This document shows positions 4,685 to 12,169 of a stretch of DNA of 22,619 nucleotides, piece by piece (position 1 is the first letter of the stretch; every line of letters starts with the position of its first letter). Source of the stretch: a virus. The stretch covers positions 1 through 22,619 of IMG/VR virus record IMGVR_UViG_3300021185_000914. The stretch is one strand, 5' to 3'. The position numbers and the translations under genes are program-made. The notes under the pieces were generated by a model. That model had not been told where the DNA came from and made no database searches. It saw nothing but the letters and a program-made list of their open reading frames with translations.

Positions 4685-7202
4685 GAGAGTAACTTTTCTT
4701 GAGGCGACTAATGGGCTGCGCCTCAGCAAACAACATTCAGCGACTAAAGGTTTTACGCCTTATCCGCACGTAAAAGCAGTAACTTCTCACAGATATGACA
4801 TACCAATATCTGATTCAGGCTTAGATCAGTTTGAGCAGTTACTTCGAACCCACGGTAGCCAAGGTCATTGCTTGCTTAAAGGCGACCTTAAGCGTGATCT
4901 TATCGATGAAAGCCGTGCAGGGCTAGCTAATCGCAACGCCCTTACAAACTTGCTTGTTCTAGACATCGATGGAGTTACTCTTTCAAAGCAAGTCTCTACA
5001 TCAAAGCTTACAACTACAGACGTAATCTATCTAGCTAATCAAGTTATAGCCGAGTTACCTCAAGAGCTGCACAACGTCAGTTATATAGCTCAAGCTTCTT
5101 CTAGCTTGGGTCTCAAAGGTAATAAAACGTCCTTACATATATTTATGTTTCTGTCCGTAGCAATGCCACCCAAAGCAGTAAAGCTATGGCTGCAGGACTC
5201 TAACTACGAATCTGATATTTTCTCTGAGCAATTAGAGCTATCTGTAAACGGCCAATCATTAAAGTACCCACTAGACTCATCAGTAGCAGATAACTCAAAA
5301 CTTATATTCATAGCTCCTCCTACATTCGACGACGCTAAGAACAATCCCTTTGTTTCTGATCAAGATCGTATAGCTGTAGTTAAAAGAGACAACGCATCTT
5401 TTGATTTAGCTGCGCTTATGAAAAATATAAGCCCGCAAAAATGCCATGAAAAAAGCCAACTATTCAAAGACGCTTTGCGAGAAAAGTCTGGGTTTAAGAA
5501 AAAACCAACCAAGACTCGTTTAACTTCTGTAGACAATCAAACAGAAGAAATACTAGTTAACCCAGACAAGATGTCTATATCAGTGTCAGATACAACTAGC
5601 TTTCCTTACATACGTTGCAATATAAATGGCGGAGACAGTGGTGCTTATTACTTCAACATTGAAAAGCCCACGTACATGTATAACTTTAAAGACGAACCTA
5701 TCTTCGAAATAGAAAAAGCTGATAAAGACTTTTACGCTTCTATTTTTGATACGTTCGCTCAAGAGTTAGAAAAGATAGGTAAAGCTGAATTCCCTACTGT
5801 TATGAGAGACTTCGATACAGACACCTTTTACGCAGGTCTGTTCGATCCCAATCAAAATCAGTTCTCTGACAGCTTTCCACTAACGCCTATAGGTAAAGTT
5901 AACATCGAAGACTTTTTCATGACTCATGGAAAGCTTCCACCCGACTTTATACCAGACGCTAAAGTTAAGTTTATACCTACGTCTAACGAACCAGCAATTA
6001 ACCTTGCTAAGACGCCGTACGAGATAAATACATTTAGGCGCACCAAGTATGCTTTATCGCCAGAAAAACCAGCAAAGCCTCTTGAGTTTGGTACAGCTAA
6101 CAACTTAGAGCGAATAACTCCTCTTACCTACACAATCATGAACCACATGCTTGGCAACGGTAAAGAAGAGTTCGAACGCTTTATTAACTGGCTCGCTTAT
6201 ATATTCCAAACACGTAAAAAGACAGGTGTATCTTGGGTACTCTCCGGTACACAAGGCACTGGTAAAGGTATTTTCTACTCACGCATACTACGAGGCCTCT
6301 TTGGTACGCATCACGCTCCAATGAGATACCTACAAAGTATGGAAGAGCAGTTTAACTTGTATATGAGAGACGCTTTGTTCCTGGTCGTCGATGAGTTCCA
6401 TATGGCATCGTCTTCTAGCGGCGCTGGTAAGATGGCTGACAAACTAAAAAATCAAATAACAGAGTCAACCATTACGATACGAGGCATGCGCAGCAACCAA
6501 GTAGAAATGGATAACTATACAAACTTTATATTCTTAACTAACAGATCAGATGCCGTAAACATAGAAACCGGAGACAGGCGTTACAACATAGCACCTAAGC
6601 AAGATAAAAAACTCTTAGATGTCTACCCTGACCTCCCAGCCCGGTTAGATACTGACGAGCTTGAGCAAGAACTTTGGAAGCTAGCAGGTGTCCTCGAGAC
6701 ATTTGTCTATAACAAACGCTTTGTAGAAACTGCTATAGACAATACCGCTAAAGAACAAATGCGTAATGTATCTATGTCAGTGTTTGACGAGTTCTGCCAA
6801 TCACTAAAAGACGGCACTCTTATCTTCTTTGCCGACATATTAGACATAAACGTAGCTGCAGTATTACACAGCAATGAGATAGAAATCGCTCAAAGGTTAG
6901 TAAAAACATGGATAGCTCAATCTCAAGATGAATATTCTGTTATACCTATGGAGCACTTACGAACCATCTACCACGTACAAACAGAGCAAAACCCACGTTT
7001 CTCCCAACGCGAGTTCTCCAAACGTATGAGCAGAAACGATTTAGTCTCTGAGCGCAAACGTCCTTATGGTGCAGGCAGGAATGCTAACTTACTAAGCGGC
7101 ATAGTTGTTAATTGGAATATAACTGATATAGAACGTCAAAGGATCATAAACCAATACTTCAACAAAGAAGATAAATCTCTTTTACAAGCCGCTGATAACT
7201 AG
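4683..7202 (+). CDS. Primase-helicase: AEP-like primase N-terminus with SF3-type (DUF5906-like) helicase
   Basis: An 839-aa fusion expected to synthesise primers and unwind DNA at the phage fork. The N-terminal third has an archaeo-eukaryotic primase-like pattern: LVLDIDG (Asp94, Asp96), then TSLHIF (His152), then PLDSS (Asp198). After a linker rich in Lys, and a beta-rich segment with a single Cys (about 305-345), the C-terminal half is a superfamily 3 helicase. It has Walker A GTQGTGKG (about 522-529), Walker B LFLVVDE (565-571), the motif C strand FIFLTN (615-620) and a GDRRYN arginine finger (630-635). The first ATG follows a strong AGGAGG that sits in a candidate CsrA-bound hairpin. The family usually acts as a hexamer. 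Primase activity is inferred from three motif residues; the helicase assignment is firm. Confidence 0.9.
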   Translation: MRVTFLEATNGLRLSKQHSATKGFTPYPHVKAVTSHRYDIPISDSGLDQFEQLLRTHGSQGHCLLKGDLKRDLIDESRAGLANRNALTNLLVLDIDGVTLSKQVSTSKLTTTDVIYLANQVIAELPQELHNVSYIAQASSSLGLKGNKTSLHIFMFLSVAMPPKAVKLWLQDSNYESDIFSEQLELSVNGQSLKYPLDSSVADNSKLIFIAPPTFDDAKNNPFVSDQDRIAVVKRDNASFDLAALMKNISPQKCHEKSQLFKDALREKSGFKKKPTKTRLTSVDNQTEEILVNPDKMSISVSDTTSFPYIRCNINGGDSGAYYFNIEKPTYMYNFKDEPIFEIEKADKDFYASIFDTFAQELEKIGKAEFPTVMRDFDTDTFYAGLFDPNQNQFSDSFPLTPIGKVNIEDFFMTHGKLPPDFIPDAKVKFIPTSNEPAINLAKTPYEINTFRRTKYALSPEKPAKPLEFGTANNLERITPLTYTIMNHMLGNGKEEFERFINWLAYIFQTRKKTGVSWVLSGTQGTGKGIFYSRILRGLFGTHHAPMRYLQSMEEQFNLYMRDALFLVVDEFHMASSSSGAGKMADKLKNQITESTITIRGMRSNQVEMDNYTNFIFLTNRSDAVNIETGDRRYNIAPKQDKKLLDVYPDLPARLDTDELEQELWKLAGVLETFVYNKRFVETAIDNTAKEQMRNVSMSVFDEFCQSLKDGTLIFFADILDINVAAVLHSNEIEIAQRLVKTWIAQSQDEYSVIPMEHLRTIYHVQTEQNPRFSQREFSKRMSRNDLVSERKRPYGAGRNANLLSGIVVNWNITDIERQRIINQYFNKEDKSLLQAADN

Positions 7203-7217
7203 CAATAATTTATATAA

Positions 7218-7246
7218 TTGAGTACACTTGTCCAAACATTTAATAG
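7218..7246 (+). promoter_or_regulatory. Weak sigma70-like promoter candidate
   Basis: In the 53-base gap after the primase-helicase gene, TTGAGT (7218-7223) and TAATAG (7241-7246) are 17 bases apart. Each matches four of six consensus bases. AT-rich DNA gives such matches by chance, so this is only a candidate start for nuclease transcription. Confidence 0.28.
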
Positions 7247-7253
7247 GATATTA
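7241..7253 (+). promoter_or_regulatory. Weak AU hairpin with GGA loop over the nuclease ribosome-binding site
   Basis: TAAT (7241-7244) pairs with ATTA (7250-7253) around the loop AGGAT, which is the Shine-Dalgarno 7 bases before the GTG at 7256. The linear sequence around GGA resembles the CsrA-preferred AGGAT core. The stem is only four A-U pairs and would be unstable alone. It is listed because it repeats the arrangement seen at the polymerase and primase genes. Confidence 0.3.
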
Positions 7254-7255
7254 CT

Positions 7256-8005
7256 GTGACAAAGCTTACTCAAGACACTAGACCAGACAATCTTAAGCCT
7301 TTAGAAACACCAAAAACCCTTGGAGAACTAAGAGCTTGGTCTTACTCAGCTCTTAAAGTCTTCGAAGAGTGCCCGTACCGTTCTTACATACAAAAAGTAA
7401 AAAAGATACAAGAACCTTCTAGCCCTGCTGCTGAACGTGGTACTCAAATTCACCAGCAAGCTGAAGATTATGTAAACGGTACACTCGGTGAATTCCCAGA
7501 CACCTTAGCTAAATTTAAATCTGACTTCGAAGAACTTCGTGAGCTTTTCGCACAAGCCAAAGTAGAACTAGAAGGAGACTGGGGATTTAATCTTAGCTGG
7601 GAACCTTGTGGCTGGATGGAAAAAGATACTTGGGCACGCATCAAGCTAGATGCACTTGTTCACGAAGATGAACAAAGCGCGAGAGTTATTGACTACAAAA
7701 CTGGTAAAAAGTTTGGCAATGAGATTGGGCATGCACAACAAGCATTGTTATATGCAATTGCCACTTTCTTTAGATACCCTCATATCGAGTTTGTTCAAAC
7801 AGAACTATGGTATTTAGACAAAGGCGAACGAACAATAAAACAATACACTCGTGAGCAAGCAATGCAGTTTGCTCCAGGCTATCATCGCAGAGCCATAATA
7901 ATGACAACTTGTGGAGACTTCACTCCTACACCTTCCAAAGATTCATGTAGATGGTGTGCTTACGGTAAAGGTGAGCACCCAGAATGTAATTGGGGGGTAT
8001 ACTAA
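7256..8005 (+). CDS. Cas4/RecB-like PD-(D/E)XK exonuclease with a four-Cys Fe-S motif
   Basis: The 249-aa protein has the RecB/Cas4 nuclease layout. It opens with a helix WSYSALKVFEECPYRSYI carrying Cys39, then GTQIHQQAE (His66), then the catalytic core with KLDAL (Asp132) and IDYKTGK (Asp146, Lys148). A helix HAQQALLYA (Gln161) and a C-terminal cluster CRWC (Cys231, Cys234) plus Cys244 follow. One N-terminal and three C-terminal Cys match the 4Fe-4S cluster of Cas4 and AddB-type nucleases. It probably resects or processes DNA ends during replication or recombination; no cas1, cas2 or CRISPR array is present, so a CRISPR role is not suggested. The GTG start is supported by AGGAT 7 bases upstream. 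An intrinsic terminator follows the gene. Confidence 0.88.
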   Translation: MTKLTQDTRPDNLKPLETPKTLGELRAWSYSALKVFEECPYRSYIQKVKKIQEPSSPAAERGTQIHQQAEDYVNGTLGEFPDTLAKFKSDFEELRELFAQAKVELEGDWGFNLSWEPCGWMEKDTWARIKLDALVHEDEQSARVIDYKTGKKFGNEIGHAQQALLYAIATFFRYPHIEFVQTELWYLDKGERTIKQYTREQAMQFAPGYHRRAIIMTTCGDFTPTPSKDSCRWCAYGKGEHPECNWGVY

Positions 8006-8052
8006 CTCTCACCAATTATATAAATGTATCTCCCCTTAGATATGTAATTGGT
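7987..8052 (+). repeat. Competing inverted repeats upstream of a terminator (attenuator-like)
   Basis: TAATTGG occurs at 7987-7993 and 8045-8051, and its complement CCAATTA at 8012-8018 can pair with either. The right-hand pairing can add TATC (8027-8030) with GATA (8039-8042). A run of six G at 7992-7997 is also complementary to the C-runs at 8058-8062 and 8064-8068, the second of which forms the terminator stem. Alternative folds could therefore favour or disrupt termination. This is seen only as complementarity; regulation is inferred. Confidence 0.4.
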
Positions 8053-8063
8053 TTTAGCCCCCA

Positions 8064-8092
8064 CCCCCTGCCCCACACAGGGGGTTTTTTTT
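8064..8092 (+). terminator. Rho-independent terminator
   Basis: CCCCCTG (8064-8070) pairs perfectly with CAGGGGG (8078-8084) around the loop CCCCACA, followed by eight T (8085-8092). This is a strong intrinsic terminator on the plus strand, 58 bases after the Cas4-like nuclease gene. It separates the left operon from the SNF2-helicase block, which then needs its own promoter or partial read-through. Confidence 0.88.
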
Positions 8093-8105
8093 GCATGGAG
8101 AAAAC

Positions 8106-8279
8106 ATGGGAACCGTACTACTAAGAATATTAACCTTCATTGAAATATTAGTATTCCTCAAAAGAGCTAGACAAAATGACAATGATATACACTCGCGACA
8201 ACGTGCAGATACAGTACACGCTGAAGACGAATCCTCCGGAAGCAATGTATTGGACGACACACAACCTGAAAAAGACTGA
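8106..8279 (+). CDS. Small hypothetical protein with an N-terminal hydrophobic segment
   Basis: A 57-aa ORF beginning 13 bases after the terminator. GGAG lies about 5 bases before the ATG at 8106, so I prefer this start to the ATG at 8091, which is inside the T-run. Residues 1-18 are hydrophobic (TVLLRILTFIEILVFL), then basic (KRARQ), then an acidic, polar tail, which suggests a single-pass inner-membrane peptide. No family is recognised. It overlaps the next ORF by about 100 bases in another frame, so one of the two may be spurious; both have codon use like neighbouring genes. Confidence 0.45.
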   Translation: MGTVLLRILTFIEILVFLKRARQNDNDIHSRQRADTVHAEDESSGSNVLDDTQPEKD

Positions 8280-8550
8280 TATAAAACTAATAACTAAAAC
8301 AGATAAAGAAACAGCAGCACAAATACGCCAGGAAATATTCGATGACATCATTAGCAGAGAACCTAATCAACGTAAAAAATATACGCCCTCCGCTGACTCG
8401 GTTTCAAAAAGGAGTAAAGCAACCAACTCTAAACATGCTCAAGTCAGGAGCAAACAACAAAAAACTAGGCAGCAAAATAAAAGTAAAAAAGTGGAAAAAC
8501 ATGCCGCTGTACAGCCTAACTCTAGAAGAACGCGCAACGTGTCCAAGTGA
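8176..8550 (+). CDS. Hypothetical protein, Lys/Arg-rich C-terminus, in a nested overlap
   Basis: A 124-aa ORF. Its first two thirds look like a normal small alpha/beta protein (MTMIYTRDNVQIQYTLK and a helix QIRQEIFDDIISREP). The last 55 residues are strongly basic and low in complexity and are encoded opposite-phase within the start of the DUF7227-like gene, overlapping it by 209 bases. Only a weak GAG site precedes the ATG. The basic tail could bind nucleic acid or be a side effect of the other frame. No family is recognised. An alternative is that the true product is shorter or that the ORF is not translated. Confidence 0.45.
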   Translation: MTMIYTRDNVQIQYTLKTNPPEAMYWTTHNLKKTDIKLITKTDKETAAQIRQEIFDDIISREPNQRKKYTPSADSVSKRSKATNSKHAQVRSKQQKTRQQNKSKKVEKHAAVQPNSRRTRNVSK

Positions 8551-9037
8551 CTGTGAGCAATGGGAAAACTGTTATGGCGATAACATGCCATTTGCACACA
8601 GATATGATGACTCTGCTTCTGACTTCAACAGTATGCTTGAGACCCAACTAACTCAACTTTCTAACAAACACCCAAGCGGTTTTGTAATACGTCTCCATGT
8701 ACTTGGTGACTTTAGAAACAAACGCTACATAAACCAATGGAAACGTTGGTTAACCAAGTTCCCTAGCCTTAACGCCTTTGGTTACACTCACCACAAACTA
8801 ATGACTACCGAAGGACAATTAATAAACGCAATGAACAACGCATACCCTGACCGCTGGCAGATACGATTCTCAGATGACACTTCTACTTCATTCAATGCTA
8901 CAGTAACTAAAGACCCTAACTACAAACCAACTAAGACAGAAATAATGTGCCCAGAGCAGACAGGACTTACAGCTAGCTGCGCAACTTGCGGGTATTGCTG
9001 GTCATCAAATAAATCTGTCGTTTTTGTTGAACATTAA
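8342..9037 (+). CDS. Cys-rich phage protein (DUF7227-like; possible Fe-S / TIM-barrel enzyme)
   Basis: The 231-aa protein resembles a conserved phage family marked by NKKLGSKI, MPLYSLTLEERATCP and ENCYGDNMP. It has two Cys groups: Cys67, Cys71 and Cys77 (CX3CX5C), and Cys203, Cys213, Cys216 and Cys219 near the C-terminus. Between them are strand-like pieces VIRLHVLGDF, AFGYTHH and WQIRFSDD spaced as in a partial TIM barrel. The whole recalls radical-SAM-like phage proteins, but the first cluster is not the canonical CX3CX2C, so metal binding is likely while the chemistry is unknown. The ATG at 8342 is backed by AGGA 8 bases upstream, although the upstream ORF overlaps by 209 bases. Confidence 0.8.
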   Translation: MTSLAENLINVKNIRPPLTRFQKGVKQPTLNMLKSGANNKKLGSKIKVKKWKNMPLYSLTLEERATCPSDCEQWENCYGDNMPFAHRYDDSASDFNSMLETQLTQLSNKHPSGFVIRLHVLGDFRNKRYINQWKRWLTKFPSLNAFGYTHHKLMTTEGQLINAMNNAYPDRWQIRFSDDTSTSFNATVTKDPNYKPTKTEIMCPEQTGLTASCATCGYCWSSNKSVVFVEH

Positions 9038-9056
9038 TTATAAGTTATGCTAATAT
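9027..9056 (+). promoter_or_regulatory. Candidate extended -10 promoter for the SNF2-helicase block
   Basis: TTGAAC (9027-9032) and TAATAT (9051-9056) are 18 bases apart, and TGC immediately precedes the -10 hexamer, giving an extended -10 (TGCTAATAT). It lies at the end of the previous gene and before the ATG at 9084. It is plausible because an upstream terminator isolates this block, but the region is AT-rich. Confidence 0.38.
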
Positions 9057-9083
9057 TATAGAATATCAACGAGTGATACCCTT

Positions 9084-10433
9084 ATGCATGAAGCATTCGA
9101 ACATCAAAAAGTAACATCAAAGTTTATCTTAGATAACAAACGTGTGCTTATTACCTCCGACCCCGGTACTGGTAAAACGCGCAGCGTCATTGATGCTTAC
9201 AAAAAACAAAAAGAAGGCAAGCTGCTTGTATTAGCACCTCTGTCTATCCTCGGCGCGTCTTGGGGAGATGACATAGAAAAGTTTGCACCTGACCTTTCGT
9301 ACGCTATTGCGTACTCTAAAAACCGTGCAAAAGCTTTCCAAGAAGACGTTGATATAGTTATTACAAACCACGATGCAGTCAAATGGATCGTCAAAAATCC
9401 GCATGCATTACAGGGTTTTGACACTCTTTGCATCGACGAGTTTACAGCATTTAAGAACAAAGACAGCGCTCGCAGCAAAGCTATTCTTAAGATTGCTAAG
9501 CATTTCGACAAGCGCATAGCAATGTCTGGTACTCCAAACAGCAACACTATACTTGATATATGGCATCCAACCTTAATAGTTGACGATGGTGAGCGCCTAG
9601 GACGTAGATTCTATGGCTTCAGATCAGCTGTATGTACTTCAAAATTCAATGGTTTTGCTAATGAATGGGTTGACCGCAGTGACGCCCAGGAGATAGTCGG
9701 TGCAGCTTTATCTGACATAAACATCAGATACAAGCTAGAAGAATGCATAGACATGCCAGAGCAAACTATACGTCAAATGTACGTGCAACTACCTAAAGCT
9801 ATACAGACTCAATACGAAACGTTTGCCGCAGACTCTGTCTTGTATACTGGTGCAACAACTATTAACGCCGTCCATGCAGGAGCTAAAGTTAAAAAGCTAC
9901 TTCAGTTATGTACAGGCGCTGTGTATGACGAAGATGGTAATGCCCAAGGCATACACACTGAGCGTTATGACCTAGTAATGCAGCTTGTCCAAGAGCGTTC
10001 TCATTCTCTAGTTGCCTTTAACTGGAAGCACGAACGCGACCATATGACAGCGTTAGCTGACAAACTTGGCATATCTTACGGGATAATTGACGGCAGCACT
10101 GCTAGCCACAAACGCAAAGACATTGTTGATCGCATTCAAGCTGGTCAACTACAGGTTGTATTTTGCCACCCGCAATCAGCAGGCCACGGTCTAACTATGA
10201 CCAAAGCAACAACTATTATATGGTCATCACCAACTTACAATGCCGAGCATTATCAGCAGTTTAACAGACGTATCTACCGCGCCGGACAAACCCAAAAAAC
10301 AGAAATTATACAAATCGCTGCCAAAGATACTTGGGAAACAGACGTTTACGATAAGCTAGATGGCAAACTAACTCGAATGGAAGAACTACTTAATATACTA
10401 ACTGACTTACACACTAACAGGAAAAAACAATGA
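9084..10433 (+). CDS. SNF2-type superfamily 2 DNA helicase/translocase
   Basis: A 449-aa single-polypeptide SF2 helicase of the compact phage SNF2 type. Motif I is SDPGTGKT (25-32), motif Ia LVLAPLSIL (48-56), motif II CIDEF (116-120, a DEF variant of DEAH), motif III SGTPNSN (148-154), motif V SAGHGLTMT (365-373) and motif VI QQFNRRIYRAGQ (391-402). ATP hydrolysis should drive translocation on duplex DNA, with likely roles in fork remodelling, recombination or protein displacement. No nuclease domain is attached. It starts after a 46-base gap with a promoter candidate, has only a weak ribosome-binding site, and overlaps the next gene by four bases (ATGA). Confidence 0.92.
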   Translation: MHEAFEHQKVTSKFILDNKRVLITSDPGTGKTRSVIDAYKKQKEGKLLVLAPLSILGASWGDDIEKFAPDLSYAIAYSKNRAKAFQEDVDIVITNHDAVKWIVKNPHALQGFDTLCIDEFTAFKNKDSARSKAILKIAKHFDKRIAMSGTPNSNTILDIWHPTLIVDDGERLGRRFYGFRSAVCTSKFNGFANEWVDRSDAQEIVGAALSDINIRYKLEECIDMPEQTIRQMYVQLPKAIQTQYETFAADSVLYTGATTINAVHAGAKVKKLLQLCTGAVYDEDGNAQGIHTERYDLVMQLVQERSHSLVAFNWKHERDHMTALADKLGISYGIIDGSTASHKRKDIVDRIQAGQLQVVFCHPQSAGHGLTMTKATTIIWSSPTYNAEHYQQFNRRIYRAGQTQKTEIIQIAAKDTWETDVYDKLDGKLTRMEELLNILTDLHTNRKKQ

Positions 10434-10807
10434 CTCAAGAGTTAAACATAAATCAATTAATCGAAAAGCGAGCGGAAGTAAAAGCTGGTATGGAACAACT
10501 TAACCGTGAGCTAAAAGAATTGCGTGAGACACAAGATCAACTAGATGTCTTATTGCTAAAGAAGATGGACACCGAAGGTTTGTCTCGTACTGCGAATGAC
10601 AAGGCATCAGTGTCAATCAACGAGGATACTGTCCCTGAGGTTATGGACTGGGAGCAACTTTACCAGCACATAATGAGTACTCAAGACTTTAGCCTCATCC
10701 AAAGACGTGTTAGTTCAACTGCTTACAAAGAACTGCTAAAGCTTGGCGAAGCAGTGCCAGGTCTGCAGCCACGAACTGTACGTCGCATTAACTTTAGAAC
10801 CCTTTAA
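10430..10807 (+). CDS. Conserved phage protein with N-terminal coiled coil
   Basis: A 125-aa protein. Residues 7-45 are predicted to form a long charged coiled coil (LIEKRAEVKAGMEQLNREL and onward). A C-terminal part follows with a short beta segment KASVSINEDTVP, MDWEQLYQHI, and LIQRRVSSTAYKELLKLGEAVPGLQP. I have a general impression of similar proteins beside single-stranded DNA-binding proteins in phages, but know no proven function. It is coupled to the helicase stop by ATGA with AGGA upstream, and is followed by the putative ssDNA-binding protein. A recombination or replication accessory role is inferred from neighbours only. Confidence 0.7.
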   Translation: MTQELNINQLIEKRAEVKAGMEQLNRELKELRETQDQLDVLLLKKMDTEGLSRTANDKASVSINEDTVPEVMDWEQLYQHIMSTQDFSLIQRRVSSTAYKELLKLGEAVPGLQPRTVRRINFRTL

Positions 10808-10834
10808 TTATCAATGAACAAGGAACAATTAACT

Positions 10835-11503
10835 ATGAGTAGCACAGCGTTAGCAATCCCAGAAGATAAACTCCCAGCTCACCTCAAGAATTCAGTAGGC
10901 GTAGGCAGGGGTAACGAAAACGTTGGTAGCAACGTAACAATCCCCCGCGTTAAGCTCTTGCAAAAGATGTCTGACGAAGTAGATAAGCATCACGCTAACT
11001 ACGTAGCCGCGGCAGAGCCTGGTCATTTCTTAAACACTCTTACTGGCCAAAACTACGGCGAAGAACTGTATGCAATCAGTCTTACATTTAAGCACGAGTT
11101 TACAGTATGGCGTAAGCGAGATGCAGGCGGCGGTTTGTTAGGTTCTTTCCCGTCTAATGCAGATGCTCAAGCTGCTATCGACGTGCAAGAAAAACCGCTC
11201 GACTACGACATTACAGAGACTCACACTCACGTGCTTCTGCTTAAAAATCCAGAGTCAGGTGACCTAGAGCCTACTCCAGTAATCATGGACTTCGCTAGCT
11301 CTAAGCTGCGTATCTCCCGTAACTGGAACTCGCAGATCGGCATGAAAGGCGGCGACCGATTCGCTGGTCTTTGGAAGATCAAGTCAGTAGCTGTAGAAAA
11401 CCGTATGGGCAATGCGTTTATGAATCTAGACGTAGAGTTTGTAGGTTGGGCGCAGGAAGAAGACTACAAAGTAGCTGAGACTTTATATGAGCAGCATTCG
11501 TAA
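10835..11503 (+). CDS. Putative phage ssDNA-binding protein
   Basis: A 222-aa protein from the ATG at 10835, which has AAGGA ten bases upstream; the ATG at 10814 (229 aa) has no site, so I prefer the later one. The layout is a flexible N-terminus, VTIPRVKLLQKMSDEV, PGHFLNTLTG, a beta-rich core (LYAISLTFKHEFTVWRKRD, THTHVLLLKN, PVIMDFASSKLRISRNW), and a tail FMNLDVEFVGWAQEEDY ending in acidic residues. This matches the general form of phage single-stranded DNA-binding/annealing accessory proteins seen in marine phages. The assignment rests on overall pattern and position among helicase and nuclease genes, not on a catalytic motif. Confidence 0.6.
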   Translation: MSSTALAIPEDKLPAHLKNSVGVGRGNENVGSNVTIPRVKLLQKMSDEVDKHHANYVAAAEPGHFLNTLTGQNYGEELYAISLTFKHEFTVWRKRDAGGGLLGSFPSNADAQAAIDVQEKPLDYDITETHTHVLLLKNPESGDLEPTPVIMDFASSKLRISRNWNSQIGMKGGDRFAGLWKIKSVAVENRMGNAFMNLDVEFVGWAQEEDYKVAETLYEQHS

Positions 11504-11519
11504 TCTTTAAAAGGCGTGT

Positions 11520-11912
11520 ATGAACGAACACAGCTTTATTAAATCTGTGCATCGTTACCTTCCATCTGATTTATTTAAATGGAAAATACACGATACATAT
11601 ACTGGCGGGGTTCCAGATAGCTTTTATGCTGGCCCCGCTGGTATTTTGTTTGTTGAATACAAGTATGTAAAAACATTACCTGCTAAAGACTCTACAGCTA
11701 TAAAAACTACATTGTCGCCCCTGCAGGCTCAATGGTTAAACAGAATGCTAGACTTTAACCAGCGTGCCGCCCTTGTTATAGGCTGTGAAGATACAGCTGT
11801 AATACTGACAAACAAAGAATGGGCAGCTACTTTTACTAAAAAAGACTATGTAGCTCGTGCTGTACCTCGGAAGCAAGTAGCCACCTGGATAACTGAGAGC
11901 TGCTTAGGATGA
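11520..11912 (+). CDS. Small PD-(D/E)XK (VRR-NUC/resolvase-like) endonuclease
   Basis: A 130-aa protein with a minimal PD-(D/E)XK nuclease core: GGVPDSFY (Pro32, Asp33), a strand ILFVEYKYV with Glu46 and Lys48, and then LSPLQAQWLNRM, a helix typical of VRR-NUC and phage resolvase-like nucleases. The N-terminal helix and the HDTYTGG segment precede the metal site as expected. It probably cuts branched DNA or processes replication intermediates (inference from the family). The ATG has AAAAGG about 6 bases upstream. It overlaps the HTH gene by four bases (ATGA), suggesting coupled expression. Confidence 0.8.
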   Translation: MNEHSFIKSVHRYLPSDLFKWKIHDTYTGGVPDSFYAGPAGILFVEYKYVKTLPAKDSTAIKTTLSPLQAQWLNRMLDFNQRAALVIGCEDTAVILTNKEWAATFTKKDYVARAVPRKQVATWITESCLG

Positions 11913-12169
11913 CTTCTCCGCATAAAATACTACAGCTAGAATGGCGGCTTAAAAAACAAAAACTTAAAATAACTCAAGCCGAAGCTGCTGCTCATATTGG
12001 CTGGACTCAAAGTGCATTTAGCCAATACTTAAACGGTACAACTAAATTAAACCCTTCAGCAATAATAAAGTTTGCTACTTTTTTAGACATACCTCCGTCT
12101 AAAATAGATCCTTCTTTACAAGTGCTAACGGGCAACTCGCGCTGCCCGCATTGCAAAAAAGAAATCTAA
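11909..12169 (+). CDS. XRE-family HTH protein with C-terminal CPHC motif
   Basis: An 86-aa Cro/CI-like DNA-binding protein. The helix-turn-helix spans about residues 20-45 (ITQAEAAAHIGWTQSAFSQYLNG), followed by the usual dimer-like helices (PSAIIKFATFLDIPPSKI). The tail ends in CPHCKKEI, half of a zinc ribbon; a single CXXC per chain could bind metal only as a dimer or with a partner. It is the last plus-strand gene, coupled to the nuclease, and lies beside the convergent terminator. It could repress early phage genes or act as a Cro-like switch; no operator was identified, and a lone HTH protein does not prove a temperate lifestyle. Confidence 0.85.
   Translation: MTSPHKILQLEWRLKKQKLKITQAEAAAHIGWTQSAFSQYLNGTTKLNPSAIIKFATFLDIPPSKIDPSLQVLTGNSRCPHCKKEI

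Noticed and set aside
7256-8005. CRISPR adaptation role for the Cas4-like nuclease
   Set aside because: No cas1, cas2 or array is present; RecB/Cas4-like nucleases are common in phage replication modules.
10814-10834. Earlier ATG for the putative ssDNA-binding protein
   Set aside because: No Shine-Dalgarno precedes it, while AAGGA is well placed for the ATG at 10835.
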